Source: Fen-671 sp963794745 (lineage in GTDB: Bacteria > Actinomycetota > Acidimicrobiia > Acidimicrobiales > Palsa-688). From it: a DNA stretch of 64,000 nucleotides. The notes under the pieces are model-generated. The model saw only the letters and a program-made list of their open reading frames with translations, ran no database searches and had not been told where the DNA came from. The stretch spans positions 372,001 through 436,000 of the forward strand of contig CAWCEZ010000010.1 of NCBI GenBank assembly GCA_963794745.1, read 5' to 3'. Numbering within the stretch: position 1 is the first letter of the stretch; the number at the start of each line of letters is the position of its first letter. The position numbers and the translations under genes are program-made. This document shows, piece by piece, positions 1-8,494 of the stretch.

Positions 1-949
1 GGTGACCAGCTCATTGCACGACCTCGTCATCATTGAACTGGCAGGAGCGGTCGGGGTGCTCCTCGTTCTCTCGGCGGGTTCGGGGCTCGTCCTGCGACGC
101 GGCCTGGCGCCGCTCGAGCGGATGGCAGACACGACAAAGGTGATCGCAGCCGGTGACCTCAGCCAGCGCGTCCAGGTGAGCTCGCCGGGTACCGAGGTTG
201 GCCAACTTGCCGTCGCTTTCAACACGATGCTCGACGAGATCCAGGCCGCTTTCGCAGAGAGGGACGCCACCGAGGGACGGCTCCGCCAGTTCCTCGCGGA
301 TGCTTCGCACGAGCTGCGCACGCCGCTTACCTCGATCCAGGGCTTCGCCGAGTTGTTCCGCCTCGGCGCAGACAACGCGACGATTGGGACAGAGACGATC
401 ATGCGGCGCATCGAAGACGAATCTGCCCGAATGAAGGGCCTAGTAGAGGACCTGCTCCTCTTGGCGCGCCTCGACCAGGTACGCCAAAGTGAGCGCCGTC
501 CTGTCGATTTGTCGGTCCTCGCCGCCGACGCTTGCAGCGACGCCACGGCGGTCGCTCCCGGCCGGCCCATTACATTGAGCGCCCCCCAACCGGTTGTCGT
601 GCTTGGCGACGAGGCCCACCTCCGCCAGGCATTGGCAAACCTGCTCAGCAATGCCCTCGCCCACACTCCCTCTGATAGCCCGATAAGCGTGTCGGCTCAC
701 CTCGAGGCCGGCGGGGCCGTCATCGAAGTGCGCGACCACGGGCCAGGGCTGGACGACGAGGCGCTCTCACACGTCTTCGACCGCTTCTGGCAAAAGGACC
801 CCGCGTGGGTAGGGGCGGGAGCAGGGCTCGGGCTCGCAATCGTGGCCGCCGTAGCCGAAGAACACAACGGGTCGGTGAGCGCCGCGAACGCCCCAGGGGG
901 CGGCGCCGTGTTCACCATCCGCCTCCCGCTCGTGCCGAAAAGCCGCTGA
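1..949 (+). CDS. Sensor histidine kinase, 5' end outside window
   Basis: Membrane two-component kinase; it autophosphorylates on His and passes phosphate to a response regulator. A hydrophobic helix (about residues 9-31 of the visible part) leads into a HAMP linker (about 30-83). The HisKA dimerisation helix carries the H-box SHELRTP with phospho-acceptor His103. The ATPase domain shows the N-box (NLLSNALAHTP), G1 (DHGPGL) and G2 (GAGLGLAIV). The first transmembrane helix and sensor domain lie before base 1, so the signal cannot be inferred; the GTG at base 2 is probably internal. It faces the next gene, an OmpR-type regulator, tail to tail, so the two are not one operon, though they may still be partners. 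Confidence 0.93.
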   Translation, partial: VTSSLHDLVIIELAGAVGVLLVLSAGSGLVLRRGLAPLERMADTTKVIAAGDLSQRVQVSSPGTEVGQLAVAFNTMLDEIQAAFAERDATEGRLRQFLADASHELRTPLTSIQGFAELFRLGADNATIGTETIMRRIEDESARMKGLVEDLLLLARLDQVRQSERRPVDLSVLAADACSDATAVAPGRPITLSAPQPVVVLGDEAHLRQALANLLSNALAHTPSDSPISVSAHLEAGGAVIEVRDHGPGLDDEALSHVFDRFWQKDPAWVGAGAGLGLAIVAAVAEEHNGSVSAANAPGGGAVFTIRLPLVPKSR

Positions 950-964
950 GCGCTGTCGCGTCGC

Positions 965-983
965 CCGGAGCTCACGGCTCCGG
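965..983. terminator. Candidate bidirectional terminator hairpin
   Basis: A perfect 7-bp inverted repeat (CCGGAGC / GCTCCGG) with a 5-base loop sits between the convergent kinase and regulator genes. It has no clear T-tract on either strand. Just beyond it a 13-base motif (ACTTGGCCTGTGT) is repeated at 989-1001 and 1005-1017, across the regulator stop codon. Confidence 0.45.
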
Positions 984-1002
984 CAGTCACTTGGCCTGTG
1001 TA

Positions 1003-1719
1003 CTACTTGGCCTGTGTGCCTGCGGCTAAGCGGAGGGTGTAGCCGACGCCGCGCACCGTATGGATGAGAGGTGCTCCTTCCAGGTCGACCTTTTGGCGCA
1101 GGTAGCTGATGTAGGTCTCCAGGACACTGGCGTTGCCAGAAAATGTGTACTGCCAGACGTGCTCGAGGATCTGGTCCCGCGTCAGCACCCGCCTCGCGTT
1201 CGCCAGCAAATAATGGAGAAGTTTGTACTCGGTCGGGGTCAGCTCTATCAGGCGGCCGGCGCGCCAAACTTCGCGCGTAGCGAGGTCCATTTCCAGGTCC
1301 TCGAAAGACAGGCGGTCGGCTCCCGGCCCGATGCCTGACGACCGGCGGAGAACGGCCTTCACCCGCTCGACTAGCTCCTCGATGCTGAACGGCTTGGTCA
1401 TGTAGTCGTCGCTGCCGAGGCGCAGGCCCTCGATCTTGTCTGCCGTCGTATCACGGGCGGTCAGGAAGATGACGGGGATCCTCGTCCCGGACCGCTCGGT
1501 CTGGCGGAGCCGCTTGGTGACGTCGAAACCGTTGAGATCTGGCAGCATCACGTCCAGGACGACCAGATCAGGGTGATTGGCTTCGATCGCTGCGAGAGCC
1601 GCCCGGCCCGACGACGCCCGTTCGACTTCAAAGCCGTTCATGGACAGGCCCATGAAAAGGAGCTCGGTTATGTGCTCCTCGTCATCGACCACAAGTACCC
1701 GAGGGGCGCCCTCTGCCAT
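1003..1719 (-). CDS. OmpR/PhoB-family response regulator
   Basis: DNA-binding response regulator, 238 residues. The receiver domain (1-120) has the acidic pocket (DDE at 12-14), phospho-acceptor Asp56 in VVLDVMLPD, Thr87 and Lys109 (MTKPF). A winged-helix output domain follows (about 140-235), with ELTPTEYKLLHYLL and the C-terminal RGVGYTL hairpin. The ATG at 1719 is chosen because GGGAGG lies just upstream and the receiver domain begins at once; upstream in-frame codons would add 81 residues unlike the family. It diverges from the GT39 gene and converges on the sensor kinase. The OmpR class often controls envelope genes, which fits the neighbours, but the target is not shown by the sequence. 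Confidence 0.93.
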   Translation of the reverse strand: MAEGAPRVLVVDDEEHITELLFMGLSMNGFEVERASSGRAALAAIEANHPDLVVLDVMLPDLNGFDVTKRLRQTERSGTRIPVIFLTARDTTADKIEGLRLGSDDYMTKPFSIEELVERVKAVLRRSSGIGPGADRLSFEDLEMDLATREVWRAGRLIELTPTEYKLLHYLLANARRVLTRDQILEHVWQYTFSGNASVLETYISYLRQKVDLEGAPLIHTVRGVGYTLRLAAGTQAK

Positions 1720-1819
1720 CGGTACCTCCCGGAGTAATCCTACGCCGGCACGGTTCCCAGCCGGCACTGCCGCGATTCGGAGGGAACGCCAAGGCTCGGT
1801 CACCAGCATCGAGTACATG

Positions 1820-3995
1820 GCTATCACCACGCTCCAGCGGGGAACCGAAAACCCCTCCCCTACTGACCTAGGTACCGCGCCCATCGCGACCGACCTCGAG
1901 GCTCGCGCCCATCGGCGGCGCCCGGCGAGGGCGCTCCGCTCCTTGGCCCGTGGCCGGGCCACTGACCCGGCATGGGTAAGGCCGGCCTTGCTGGTCCTGC
2001 TGGTCGTGACGGCAACCCTGTACCTGTGGGACCTCGGCGCGTCCGGGTGGGCAAATAGCTTTTATTCGGCCGCCGTACAGGCCGGTACCAAGAGCTGGAA
2101 AGCGTTTTTCTTCGGCTCGTCGGACTCGTCCAACTTCATCACGGTTGACAAGCCGCCCGCGGCGCTGTGGGTCATGGAGATATCAGCCCGTATTTTCGGG
2201 CTTTCTTCCTGGAGCCTGCTAGTACCTCAGGCCCTCGAAGGAGTAGCCGCCGTCGCAGTTGTGTACGCCACCGTGCGACGTTGGTCGTCTGCTGGAGCAG
2301 GTCTGCTAGCTGGGGCGGTGATGGCGCTCACTCCCGTGGCGGCCCTGATGTTCCGTTACAACAACCCCGATTCGTTGCTCGTCCTGCTCCTCTGTGGCGC
2401 CGCGTATGCCACTACCCGCGCAATCGAGAAGGCGTCAACGCGGTGGCTCATCTTGGCTTTTTCCCTCGTAGGACTTGGATTTATCACGAAGATGATGCAG
2501 GCGTTCCTGATCGTGCCGGCGTTGGCTGGTGCCTACTTCCTGGCTGCACCCACCACGCTGTGGCGGCGTACCCGACAGCTCGTCGCGGCGGGAGGCGCAA
2601 TGCTGGTTTCTGCGGGGTGGTGGGTGGTGGTCGTCATGGCGGTGCCGGCGGCCGATCGTCCGTACATCGGGGGGTCTCAGGACAACAGCCTCTGGAACCT
2701 GATTTTCGGCTACAACGGCTTCGGCCGCCTTACGGGCAACGAGTCGGGCAGTGTCGTCGGCGGCGCCGCCACCGGGACCAGCCGCTGGGGCCCGACCGGC
2801 CTGACCCGTCTCTTCGGAACAGAGATGGGCAGCCAGAATCTCCTGGCTCCTCCCGGCGGCCCTGCTCCTGCTGGCAGTCGGCCTGGTGATGACCGTGAGG
2901 CGGGCCCGCACCGACCGCACACGCGCTGCGTTGGTCCTGTGGGGCGGATGGCTCCTGGTCACCGGCCTGGTGTTCAGCCTCGCTCAAGGCATTATCCACC
3001 CCTATTACACCGTTGCCCTTGCCCCCGCCATAGCCGCCCTCGTCGGGATAGGTACTTGGGCGCTCTGGTCCCGCCGCTCGGCGCTTTGGGCCAGGTTGGC
3101 GATGGCCGCGACCGTCCTGGCGACCTCGGTCTGGTCTGTGGTCCTGCTCGACCGCGTACCGAAATGGCACCCTGAGCTTCGGCCGGTCATATTGGCCGCG
3201 GGCTGTGTTGCAGCGGCGCTGATCGTTATCTTGCCGTACATGGCACACGGGTCAAGATCCCGCTTTGCCCAGACCTTTGCCTTCAGCGTCGCGGCCATAG
3301 CGGTGCTGGCCGCACCCGCCGCCTACACCCTGGACACCGTGACAACCCCCCATACCGGCGCGATCCCCTCGGCCGGGCCGGCTTCGGCGAATGCAGCCGG
3401 TCCGTTCGGCGGCCCCGGTGGTGGCGGTCCCGGAGGTGGCGGCGGAGGTGGCGGCGGCGGCTTCGTGACTGGCCGCAACGGCTTCGGGCCTGGCCATAAC
3501 GGCCAAGCTGGTACCGGATCTCAACGGGGGCTACCTCAGGCCGGGCAGTTCCCCCCGGGCGGCGGACAGCCAGGCGCCGCCACCGGTCGGGGCAACCCGG
3601 GTGGCAACCTCGGTGGGCTGCTCAATTCGAGCACGCCGAGCAAAGCCATCACGACAGCGCTGAAGGCGGACGCCTCGAAGTACACCTGGGTCGCGGCGGC
3701 CGTCGGGTCGAACGAGTCGGCGGGGTACCAACTGGCTTCCGGAGAACCCGTGATGGCCATCGGAGGCTTCAACGGGACCGACCCGGACCCGTCACTGGCT
3801 CAGTTCGAGAAGTACGTGAGCGAAGGCAAGATCCACTATTTCATCGCTTCGGGTGGCTCGTTCGGAACAGGGCCCGGCGCCACCGGCGGCTCGAGTGACG
3901 ACGCCTCCCTCATCACTGCGTGGGTAGAAAGTCATTTCACCGCAACGACTATTGGCGGTGTAACGGTCTACAACCTGGCAGCGGGAGAGAGGTAA
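1820..3995 (+). CDS. GT39-like polytopic glycosyltransferase (YkcB type), frameshifted
   Basis: GT-C membrane glycosyltransferase that moves a sugar from a polyprenyl-phosphate donor onto an acceptor at the outer membrane face. The N-terminal part has the family signature WDLGASGWAN...YSAAVQAGTKSWKAFFFGSSD, followed by many hydrophobic helices. The C-terminal part has a Gly-rich linker and an extracytoplasmic domain (KYTWVAAAVGSNESAGYQL...PVMAIGGFNG) typical of YkcA/B-like proteins. Reading switches frame at base 2837: dropping one A restores GSQ-ISWLLPAALLLLAVGL, so about 724 residues are expected. The start is uncertain; ATG 1820 lacks a good ribosome site. It is followed directly by a GT2 gene (stop TAA then ATG), the classic pairing with the enzyme that makes the polyprenyl-phosphate sugar. 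Confidence 0.85.
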
Positions 3996-4835
3996 ATGGT
4001 CATGACCCTCACCGTGGAGCCGTCGCTCGACCAGCTAACCACTGACGTCGAGATCGTGGTGCCGGTGTACAACGAACAAGAGGCACTAACAGCCTCAGTC
4101 CACAGGCTTCACAGCTATCTCACGGAGAAGTTGCCGCTTTCGTGGGTGATAACGGTTGCCGACAACGCCAGCAACGACAACACGTGGGCGATCGCGTGCG
4201 AGCTCGCCAAAGAGCTAGACCGCGTGCGAGCTCTGCACCTCGAGCAAAAAGGTCGGGGCCGCGCACTGCGGGAGGCATGGCTCCGCAGCAGCGCTTCGGT
4301 GGTCGCATATATGGATGTCGACCTCTCCACCGACCTCGACGCCTTTTTGCCGCTGGTGGCCCCCCTGCTGACAGGTCACAGCGACGTGGCGATCGGCTCG
4401 AGGCTCGCGCCAGGCGCAAGAGTGGTACGGGGGCCAAAGCGCGAGCTCATTTCCCGCAGTTACAACGTCGTCCTGCGGGCTGCATTGGGCAACCACTTTT
4501 CTGACGCGCAATGTGGCTTCAAAGCTCTCCGAGCCGACGTCGCGCGCGACCTCGTCCCAATAGTCGAAGACAACGGCTGGTTCTTCGACACAGAACTTCT
4601 CGTTGTAGCAGAACGCAATGGCTTGCGGATCCACGAAGTCGCCGTCGACTGGGTCGACGACCCCGGTTCGACTGTGAACATCGTGAGGACCGCCAAGGAC
4701 GACCTAAAAGGTATCGCCAGGATGATGTGGGCGCCCTCAGGGCGAAAACCGTCCCGGCCCCCGTCAGGTCCCGGGCCCGGGCCGCCCGGCCTAAACCGAG
4801 CCCCGCTGGGCAGCTCGTGCATTTCGCGGGAGTAG
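3996..4835 (+). CDS. GT2 dolichyl/polyprenyl-phosphate sugar synthase
   Basis: Family 2 glycosyltransferase on the cytoplasmic face, predicted to transfer a sugar from a nucleotide donor to polyprenyl phosphate, supplying the upstream GT39 enzyme. The GT-A fold is clear: EIVVPVYNEQEAL near the N-terminus, DNASNDNTW, the metal-binding DVDLSTD motif, and the acceptor-side segment SDAQCGFKALR followed by GWFFDTELL, all typical of DPM1/YkcC proteins. The start ATG follows the GT39 stop with no gap and GGGAGAGAGG precedes it. The last 40 residues are Pro/Gly-rich and look like an out-of-frame linker; in many actinobacteria this domain is fused to GtrA, which here continues in another frame. Confidence 0.9.
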   Translation: MVMTLTVEPSLDQLTTDVEIVVPVYNEQEALTASVHRLHSYLTEKLPLSWVITVADNASNDNTWAIACELAKELDRVRALHLEQKGRGRALREAWLRSSASVVAYMDVDLSTDLDAFLPLVAPLLTGHSDVAIGSRLAPGARVVRGPKRELISRSYNVVLRAALGNHFSDAQCGFKALRADVARDLVPIVEDNGWFFDTELLVVAERNGLRIHEVAVDWVDDPGSTVNIVRTAKDDLKGIARMMWAPSGRKPSRPPSGPGPGPPGLNRAPLGSSCISRE

Positions 4836-5200
4836 GCCTCGTGAGCACGATCGGTTTTGCCTTGCTGTTCGCTCTTCTTTACGGGCCGCTTGGACCGGTG
4901 GGCGCAGATCTCGTTGCTCTCTTTCTCTGCGGCGTCGGGAACTTGGCCGCCAACCGTCGTTTTACGTTCGCCGGTAGCGGCACACAAGGCCGTAAGCACT
5001 ACTATTCGGTCGGGTCGTTCTTGGCATTGCTGCCAATGACGAGCACGCTGCTAGCTTTGACAGTTGCGTTTGTTGCCGGCGTGTCGGGCCTTGTTGTCGA
5101 CCTGTTGGTGTTGACCGTGATGAACCTCTGCTCGAGCGTCGCTCGTTTCCGCTTCCTGAGCGGTTCCGTGGCAGGCCATGCGGGCAACGCCCTACGATGA
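4727..5200 (+). CDS. GtrA-family membrane protein, possibly fused to the GT2 gene
   Basis: Small four-helix GtrA protein thought to help flip polyprenyl-phosphate-linked sugars across the membrane. The family core starts at QLVHFAGVGLVSTIGF and includes GVGNLAANRRFTF, matching the usual FxxNRxxTF region. The reading frame overlaps the GT2 gene by about 109 bases. A separate start at GTG 4727 (AGGA five bases before it) is possible. Equally, a one-base indel in the GC-rich linker (about 4735-4815) may split what is really one GT2-GtrA fusion, the arrangement common in related actinobacteria. Its stop overlaps the start of the next GtrA gene. Confidence 0.75.
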   Translation: MGALRAKTVPAPVRSRARAARPKPSPAGQLVHFAGVGLVSTIGFALLFALLYGPLGPVGADLVALFLCGVGNLAANRRFTFAGSGTQGRKHYYSVGSFLALLPMTSTLLALTVAFVAGVSGLVVDLLVLTVMNLCSSVARFRFLSGSVAGHAGNALR

Positions 5201-5703
5201 CCGGGAGCGGTCGGCTCTTGGCACGGCTGACCCGTTACGCCGCCGTCTCCGCCATCTCCACCTGCGTCACCCTCAGCTTGCTGGGGGTGATGATCTATAC
5301 CAAAGCCCTGTCGGCAGGGTGGGCCAACGTCGTGGCCACGGGCGTCGGGACCATCCCTTCGTTCGAGCTCAACCGGCGTTGGGTCTGGGCGAAGGACGGC
5401 CGCCGGTCGGCAACGAAAGAAGTCCTACCGTTCTGCGCGCTGTCGTTCGGCGAACTCGCGCTCTCAACTGTCGCCGTGAGCCTCGCAGCGAGATGGTCGG
5501 CGGCGGCCGGCCTTGGCAACGCTGCGGTGACCTTGATCTCCCAAGCCGCCAACGTGTCAACCTTCGGAGCTCTCTGGGCTCTCCAGTACGTCGTGCTCGA
5601 TAGGGCGTTGTTCGGGCGGCGCCCGGCCCGCCAGGCCGGCGCTGGCAGGGACGTTGACGAGTTGACGAGACCTGCGCTGGCGGACCTCGACGACGCAGCC
5701 TGA
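5197..5703 (+). CDS. Second GtrA-family membrane protein
   Basis: 168-residue GtrA protein with four predicted membrane helices; the family hallmark is the segment TGVGTIPSFELNRRWVWAK, with NRRWVW in the usual position. Its ATG overlaps the stop of the previous gene (ATGA), so the two are translationally coupled. Two GtrA proteins in tandem behind a GT39/GT2 pair suggest flipping of one or two lipid-linked sugars for glycosylation of envelope proteins or polymers. The acceptor cannot be read from the sequence. Confidence 0.85.
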   Translation: MTGSGRLLARLTRYAAVSAISTCVTLSLLGVMIYTKALSAGWANVVATGVGTIPSFELNRRWVWAKDGRRSATKEVLPFCALSFGELALSTVAVSLAARWSAAAGLGNAAVTLISQAANVSTFGALWALQYVVLDRALFGRRPARQAGAGRDVDELTRPALADLDDAA

Positions 5704-5741
5704 TCAAGGCAGGGACAGGGGCGGCTATAGGGTGGCCGTAT

Positions 5742-6581
5742 ATGGCGAACGGCGACCTACAAGGTTTCACGGTTGCCGTCACCGCCGACCGCCGCCGCGA
5801 CGAACAAACCCTCCTTCTCGAGCGCTTAGGCCTTCAGGTCTTGATGTTCCCGCTCTTGCGCACCGAGCCGGTCAACCCTGACGCCCTAAGGGCCGTCACG
5901 AAGACGGTCGCCGACGCGCCGCCCAACTACTTCGTTGCCAATACGGGCTATGGGATGCGCACTTGGCTGCAACTATCTGCAGAGTGGGGCATGCAGGAAG
6001 CTCTCGTCGAAGCGTTGAGCTCGGCCTCGACCATTGTCGTGAGGGGCGCCAAGGCGCTGGGCGAGATCCGCAAGGTCGGGCTGGACGCGGTCTACAAGGC
6101 CCCGAACGAAACCCTTGAAGAGGTGGTCGACCGTCTCGGCGAGGAGGACTTGGCTCAAGCGTCAGTGATTGTGCAGCTCCACGGCGAGCCGGCCGGGCCA
6201 GTGCTCGCAAAGCTTGAGCAGGCGGCAGCCACGGTCGGCTACTTGCCGGTGTACAAGATGGGCGATGGTGGCACCGACGCGGCCGGGGCCCTCATCGACG
6301 CCGTTGTCGAGGGCCGGGTTGATGTAGTGACTTTCACCGCCGCCCCTCAGGTCCAGGTCCTCGCCAGCGTGGCCAAAGAACAAGGTCGCCTCGACGCTGT
6401 ACTCGACGCCTTCAACTTTGGGGGCGTGGTAGCCGCCTGCATCGGGCCAGTGTGCGCGCAAGGCGCACGCCTTGCTGGGATCTCAGCCCCACTGGTGGCG
6501 GAGCACTCGCGCCTCGGCTCCTTGGCAAGCACGCTCGGCAGCCACCTGGCTGGGCGCGACCGGACGTGCGGCCCTTACTAA
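5742..6581 (+). CDS. hemD: Uroporphyrinogen-III synthase
   Basis: Cytoplasmic enzyme that cyclises hydroxymethylbilane to uroporphyrinogen III in haem, sirohaem and cobalamin synthesis. The 279-residue protein has the two-lobed HemD fold: N-terminal GFTVAVTADRRRDEQTLLLERLG, a central GAKALGEIRKVGLDAVYKAPNET stretch and C-terminal VDVVTFTAAPQVQVLASVA, which matches the usual D-x-x-x-FTS position. Actinobacterial HemD is often fused to another domain; this one is free-standing, with no DNA-binding tail. Its stop codon overlaps by four bases the stop of the convergent repeat-protein gene. No other haem genes lie nearby. Confidence 0.85.
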   Translation: MANGDLQGFTVAVTADRRRDEQTLLLERLGLQVLMFPLLRTEPVNPDALRAVTKTVADAPPNYFVANTGYGMRTWLQLSAEWGMQEALVEALSSASTIVVRGAKALGEIRKVGLDAVYKAPNETLEEVVDRLGEEDLAQASVIVQLHGEPAGPVLAKLEQAAATVGYLPVYKMGDGGTDAAGALIDAVVEGRVDVVTFTAAPQVQVLASVAKEQGRLDAVLDAFNFGGVVAACIGPVCAQGARLAGISAPLVAEHSRLGSLASTLGSHLAGRDRTCGPY

Positions 6582-8329
6582 GCCGTAGCCATTGCAACGA
6601 CGGGGCTAAGTGCGACACCGCTGGCGTTGCCCGCTACGGGGGCACGACCAAAAGCAAGCACAGCACCGCTGGCTTGAAGAAGGTAATAACCCGGCGCGCC
6701 AACCGCAGCGGCTATGCCAATCGTGTTGCCAGGTACCGGCCCAGCGGCTGGGGCATAAGACTTGGCGTCACCGAACGGGAGCACGGTCCCGTGCGAGGTT
6801 ACGAGCCAATAACCGTTCCCGTCGGCTGTCCTTGCCATGCCGACCACGGGCTGCGTGAGGCGTGGCTCGGTGGTCGGGCCATAGAACTTGGCGCTGCCGA
6901 AGGAAAACACGCTGCCGTCCTGTGCCGCCAACCAGTAGCCGTTCCCGGACCGCGCGGCGACGATGCCGACCACCGGTTGACTGATGTGGCTGGCAACCGT
7001 CGGCCCACAGAACCTGGCGTCGCCAAAGGAGAAAACGTCACCGTTACGTGCTACCAACCAGTAGCCCTTCCCGTTGGGCGTGACGGCTATGCCGACGATC
7101 GGGCCTTGGAAGTGGTAGTGGACCGCCGAGCCGTAAAACCTCGCATCGCCGAAGGTGAAGACGCCTCCATCAGCCGCCACCTCCCAGTACCCACCTCCGT
7201 CCGGGGTCGCCGACATCCCGACAATGGGCTTGGCCAGCTTTACCCCGACCGCGGAGCCCCGGAACCCTCCTCCGGCGTAGGCGAATACCGCCCCCTGCTT
7301 GGTCGCCTCCCAGTAGCCGTGGCCGGCGTACGCGTTGACACCTATTTGGTCAGAACGGTCCGCCAGGTTCACGGTGACCGTGGCCGCCGCCGGACCTTGC
7401 TGGTGCGGCACGAAGGTCACGACCAAGTGGCACAACGAACCCCGCGACACCTGACAAAAAGGCGTAACCGACCAGGCCCCCCCAACGCCGCTCACAGAAG
7501 CGCTCGCCTCGAATGCCCCGCCCCCATTCCTGACTGTCAGCATGGCGCTGTTCGCAACGCCTGGCGTTGTCCCGATCTCGAGGGCTCCGGGGACGACAAG
7601 TTGGCTGTTCGCGGGGGCACGCAGCGCGTAGTCGAGCTGTCGGGGAGGGCCGGACGTGAACAGCTCGGTCATCGAGGTGACGCCCTTGACCATCGTCACC
7701 GCAGCACCCATTGCCGGGCGCGGCCCGTAGTTGCCGAGGACGTTGCGACGATGGTCCCAGCAGCCGTCTGCCACGGTGTTGGTGCAGTCCATATTGGGCG
7801 AGCCAGGCCCGTCGTCGTACATCCAGTCGTAGTCCGCCAGAAGCGCTGACGCCTCGCCGCCTGCCCAGTTCGAACCCCACGTCGTACCGGCCGGGCCGCT
7901 GGGGTCAGAGGTCGCCGCCGCGGCGCTCTGGGCGAGCGCGTCGAGCCTTGAAGACAGGCCTATGAACCCAGGGAGACCTCGGTCTATTCGTTCCAAGTTG
8001 GCCAGCACGAGCAACTGCTCCGCGGTGGTGATGGTGGAATAATTGGGCGGGAGCTCGAGGGGGCCGATCCCCTCCGCCGCACGGGCCTGGTCGATGGCTT
8101 CCACTACGGCTTGTTGGCAGGGTTGCGGGCCGTTGCTGCAGGCAAGGGCCATAGCGGCAGTTCGGGGCACGTTTTCGGGCGGGTCGGTGATGGCCGCGCG
8201 GCTAACCTGCGCCTGGGCCACAGGCGCTAACCACGGCACGGTGCCGGCGGCGACCAACATCACCAGGGCGGCCCCAACCGCCCGGCTTACCCGGCGTTTG
8301 GGGGCGCGCCTTACTAAGGAAAAGCCCAC
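6578..8329 (-). CDS. Secreted CAP-like protein with six GYW repeats
   Basis: 583-residue secreted protein. A basic N-terminus and hydrophobic stretch (AVGAALVMLVAAGTVPWLAPVAQA) form a signal peptide. Residues about 60-230 resemble a CAP/SCP-type domain: VEAIDQARAAEGIGPLEL, then DYDWMYDDG, CWDHRRNVLG and AMGAAV. A middle domain of beta-sandwich character has two Cys (PFCQVSRGSLC). The C-terminal half is six repeats of about 48 residues, GYW...G.VF.FG.A.F.G, probably beta-propeller blades. This domain set is a hallmark I associate with Acidimicrobiales surface proteins. Start GTG 8329 has GGAGGGG eleven bases upstream. It is divergent from an L,D-transpeptidase gene, which hints at a wall-linked role. 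Substrate unknown. Confidence 0.8.
   Translation of the reverse strand: MGFSLVRRAPKRRVSRAVGAALVMLVAAGTVPWLAPVAQAQVSRAAITDPPENVPRTAAMALACSNGPQPCQQAVVEAIDQARAAEGIGPLELPPNYSTITTAEQLLVLANLERIDRGLPGFIGLSSRLDALAQSAAAATSDPSGPAGTTWGSNWAGGEASALLADYDWMYDDGPGSPNMDCTNTVADGCWDHRRNVLGNYGPRPAMGAAVTMVKGVTSMTELFTSGPPRQLDYALRAPANSQLVVPGALEIGTTPGVANSAMLTVRNGGGAFEASASVSGVGGAWSVTPFCQVSRGSLCHLVVTFVPHQQGPAAATVTVNLADRSDQIGVNAYAGHGYWEATKQGAVFAYAGGGFRGSAVGVKLAKPIVGMSATPDGGGYWEVAADGGVFTFGDARFYGSAVHYHFQGPIVGIAVTPNGKGYWLVARNGDVFSFGDARFCGPTVASHISQPVVGIVAARSGNGYWLAAQDGSVFSFGSAKFYGPTTEPRLTQPVVGMARTADGNGYWLVTSHGTVLPFGDAKSYAPAAGPVPGNTIGIAAAVGAPGYYLLQASGAVLAFGRAPVAGNASGVALSPVVAMATA
6600..7325 (-). repeat. Six degenerate protein-coding repeats (GYW/FGxA)
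   Basis: Six consecutive units of about 48 codons in the 3' half of the CAP-like gene. Each encodes GYW or GYY, then a G-x-V-(F/L)-x-(F/Y) strand and an FGxA or similar turn. The DNA has diverged between copies, so the repeats are old and probably under selection for fold. Confidence 0.8.
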
Positions 8330-8494
8330 AGTTTTTTTGCCCCTCCAACTCAGGGAGTTAGGACTCCAGTGGTGTCGGGCCGGGGCATAGGGACCTTTAG
8401 TTCAGCTAGCCTCGATAACGGTCAAGCTGGTCAAACCCAGAAAAACGGGACTAAGAACCGTCGCTAGAAGGTTTAATAGTCGTGGAGGAGGACG
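8330..8494. promoter_or_regulatory. Divergent promoter region with leader hairpins
   Basis: The 165 bases between the CAP-like gene (minus) and the L,D-transpeptidase (plus) must hold promoters for both. On the minus strand, just before the GGAGGGG ribosome site, the segment GGAGT-CCTA-ACTCC can form one hairpin and AACTC-CCT-GAGTT an overlapping alternative; CTCC can also pair with the ribosome site. This could be a structured leader, but no known riboswitch class is recognised. On the plus strand GGAGGAGG lies just before ATG 8495. Confidence 0.35.

Noticed and set aside
1577..1819. Longer start for the GT39 gene
   Set aside because: This stretch is antisense to the response regulator's N-terminus.
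2837..2837. Programmed frameshift in the GT39 gene
   Set aside because: No slippery heptamer or following structure is visible, and many other genes in the window have the same kind of error.
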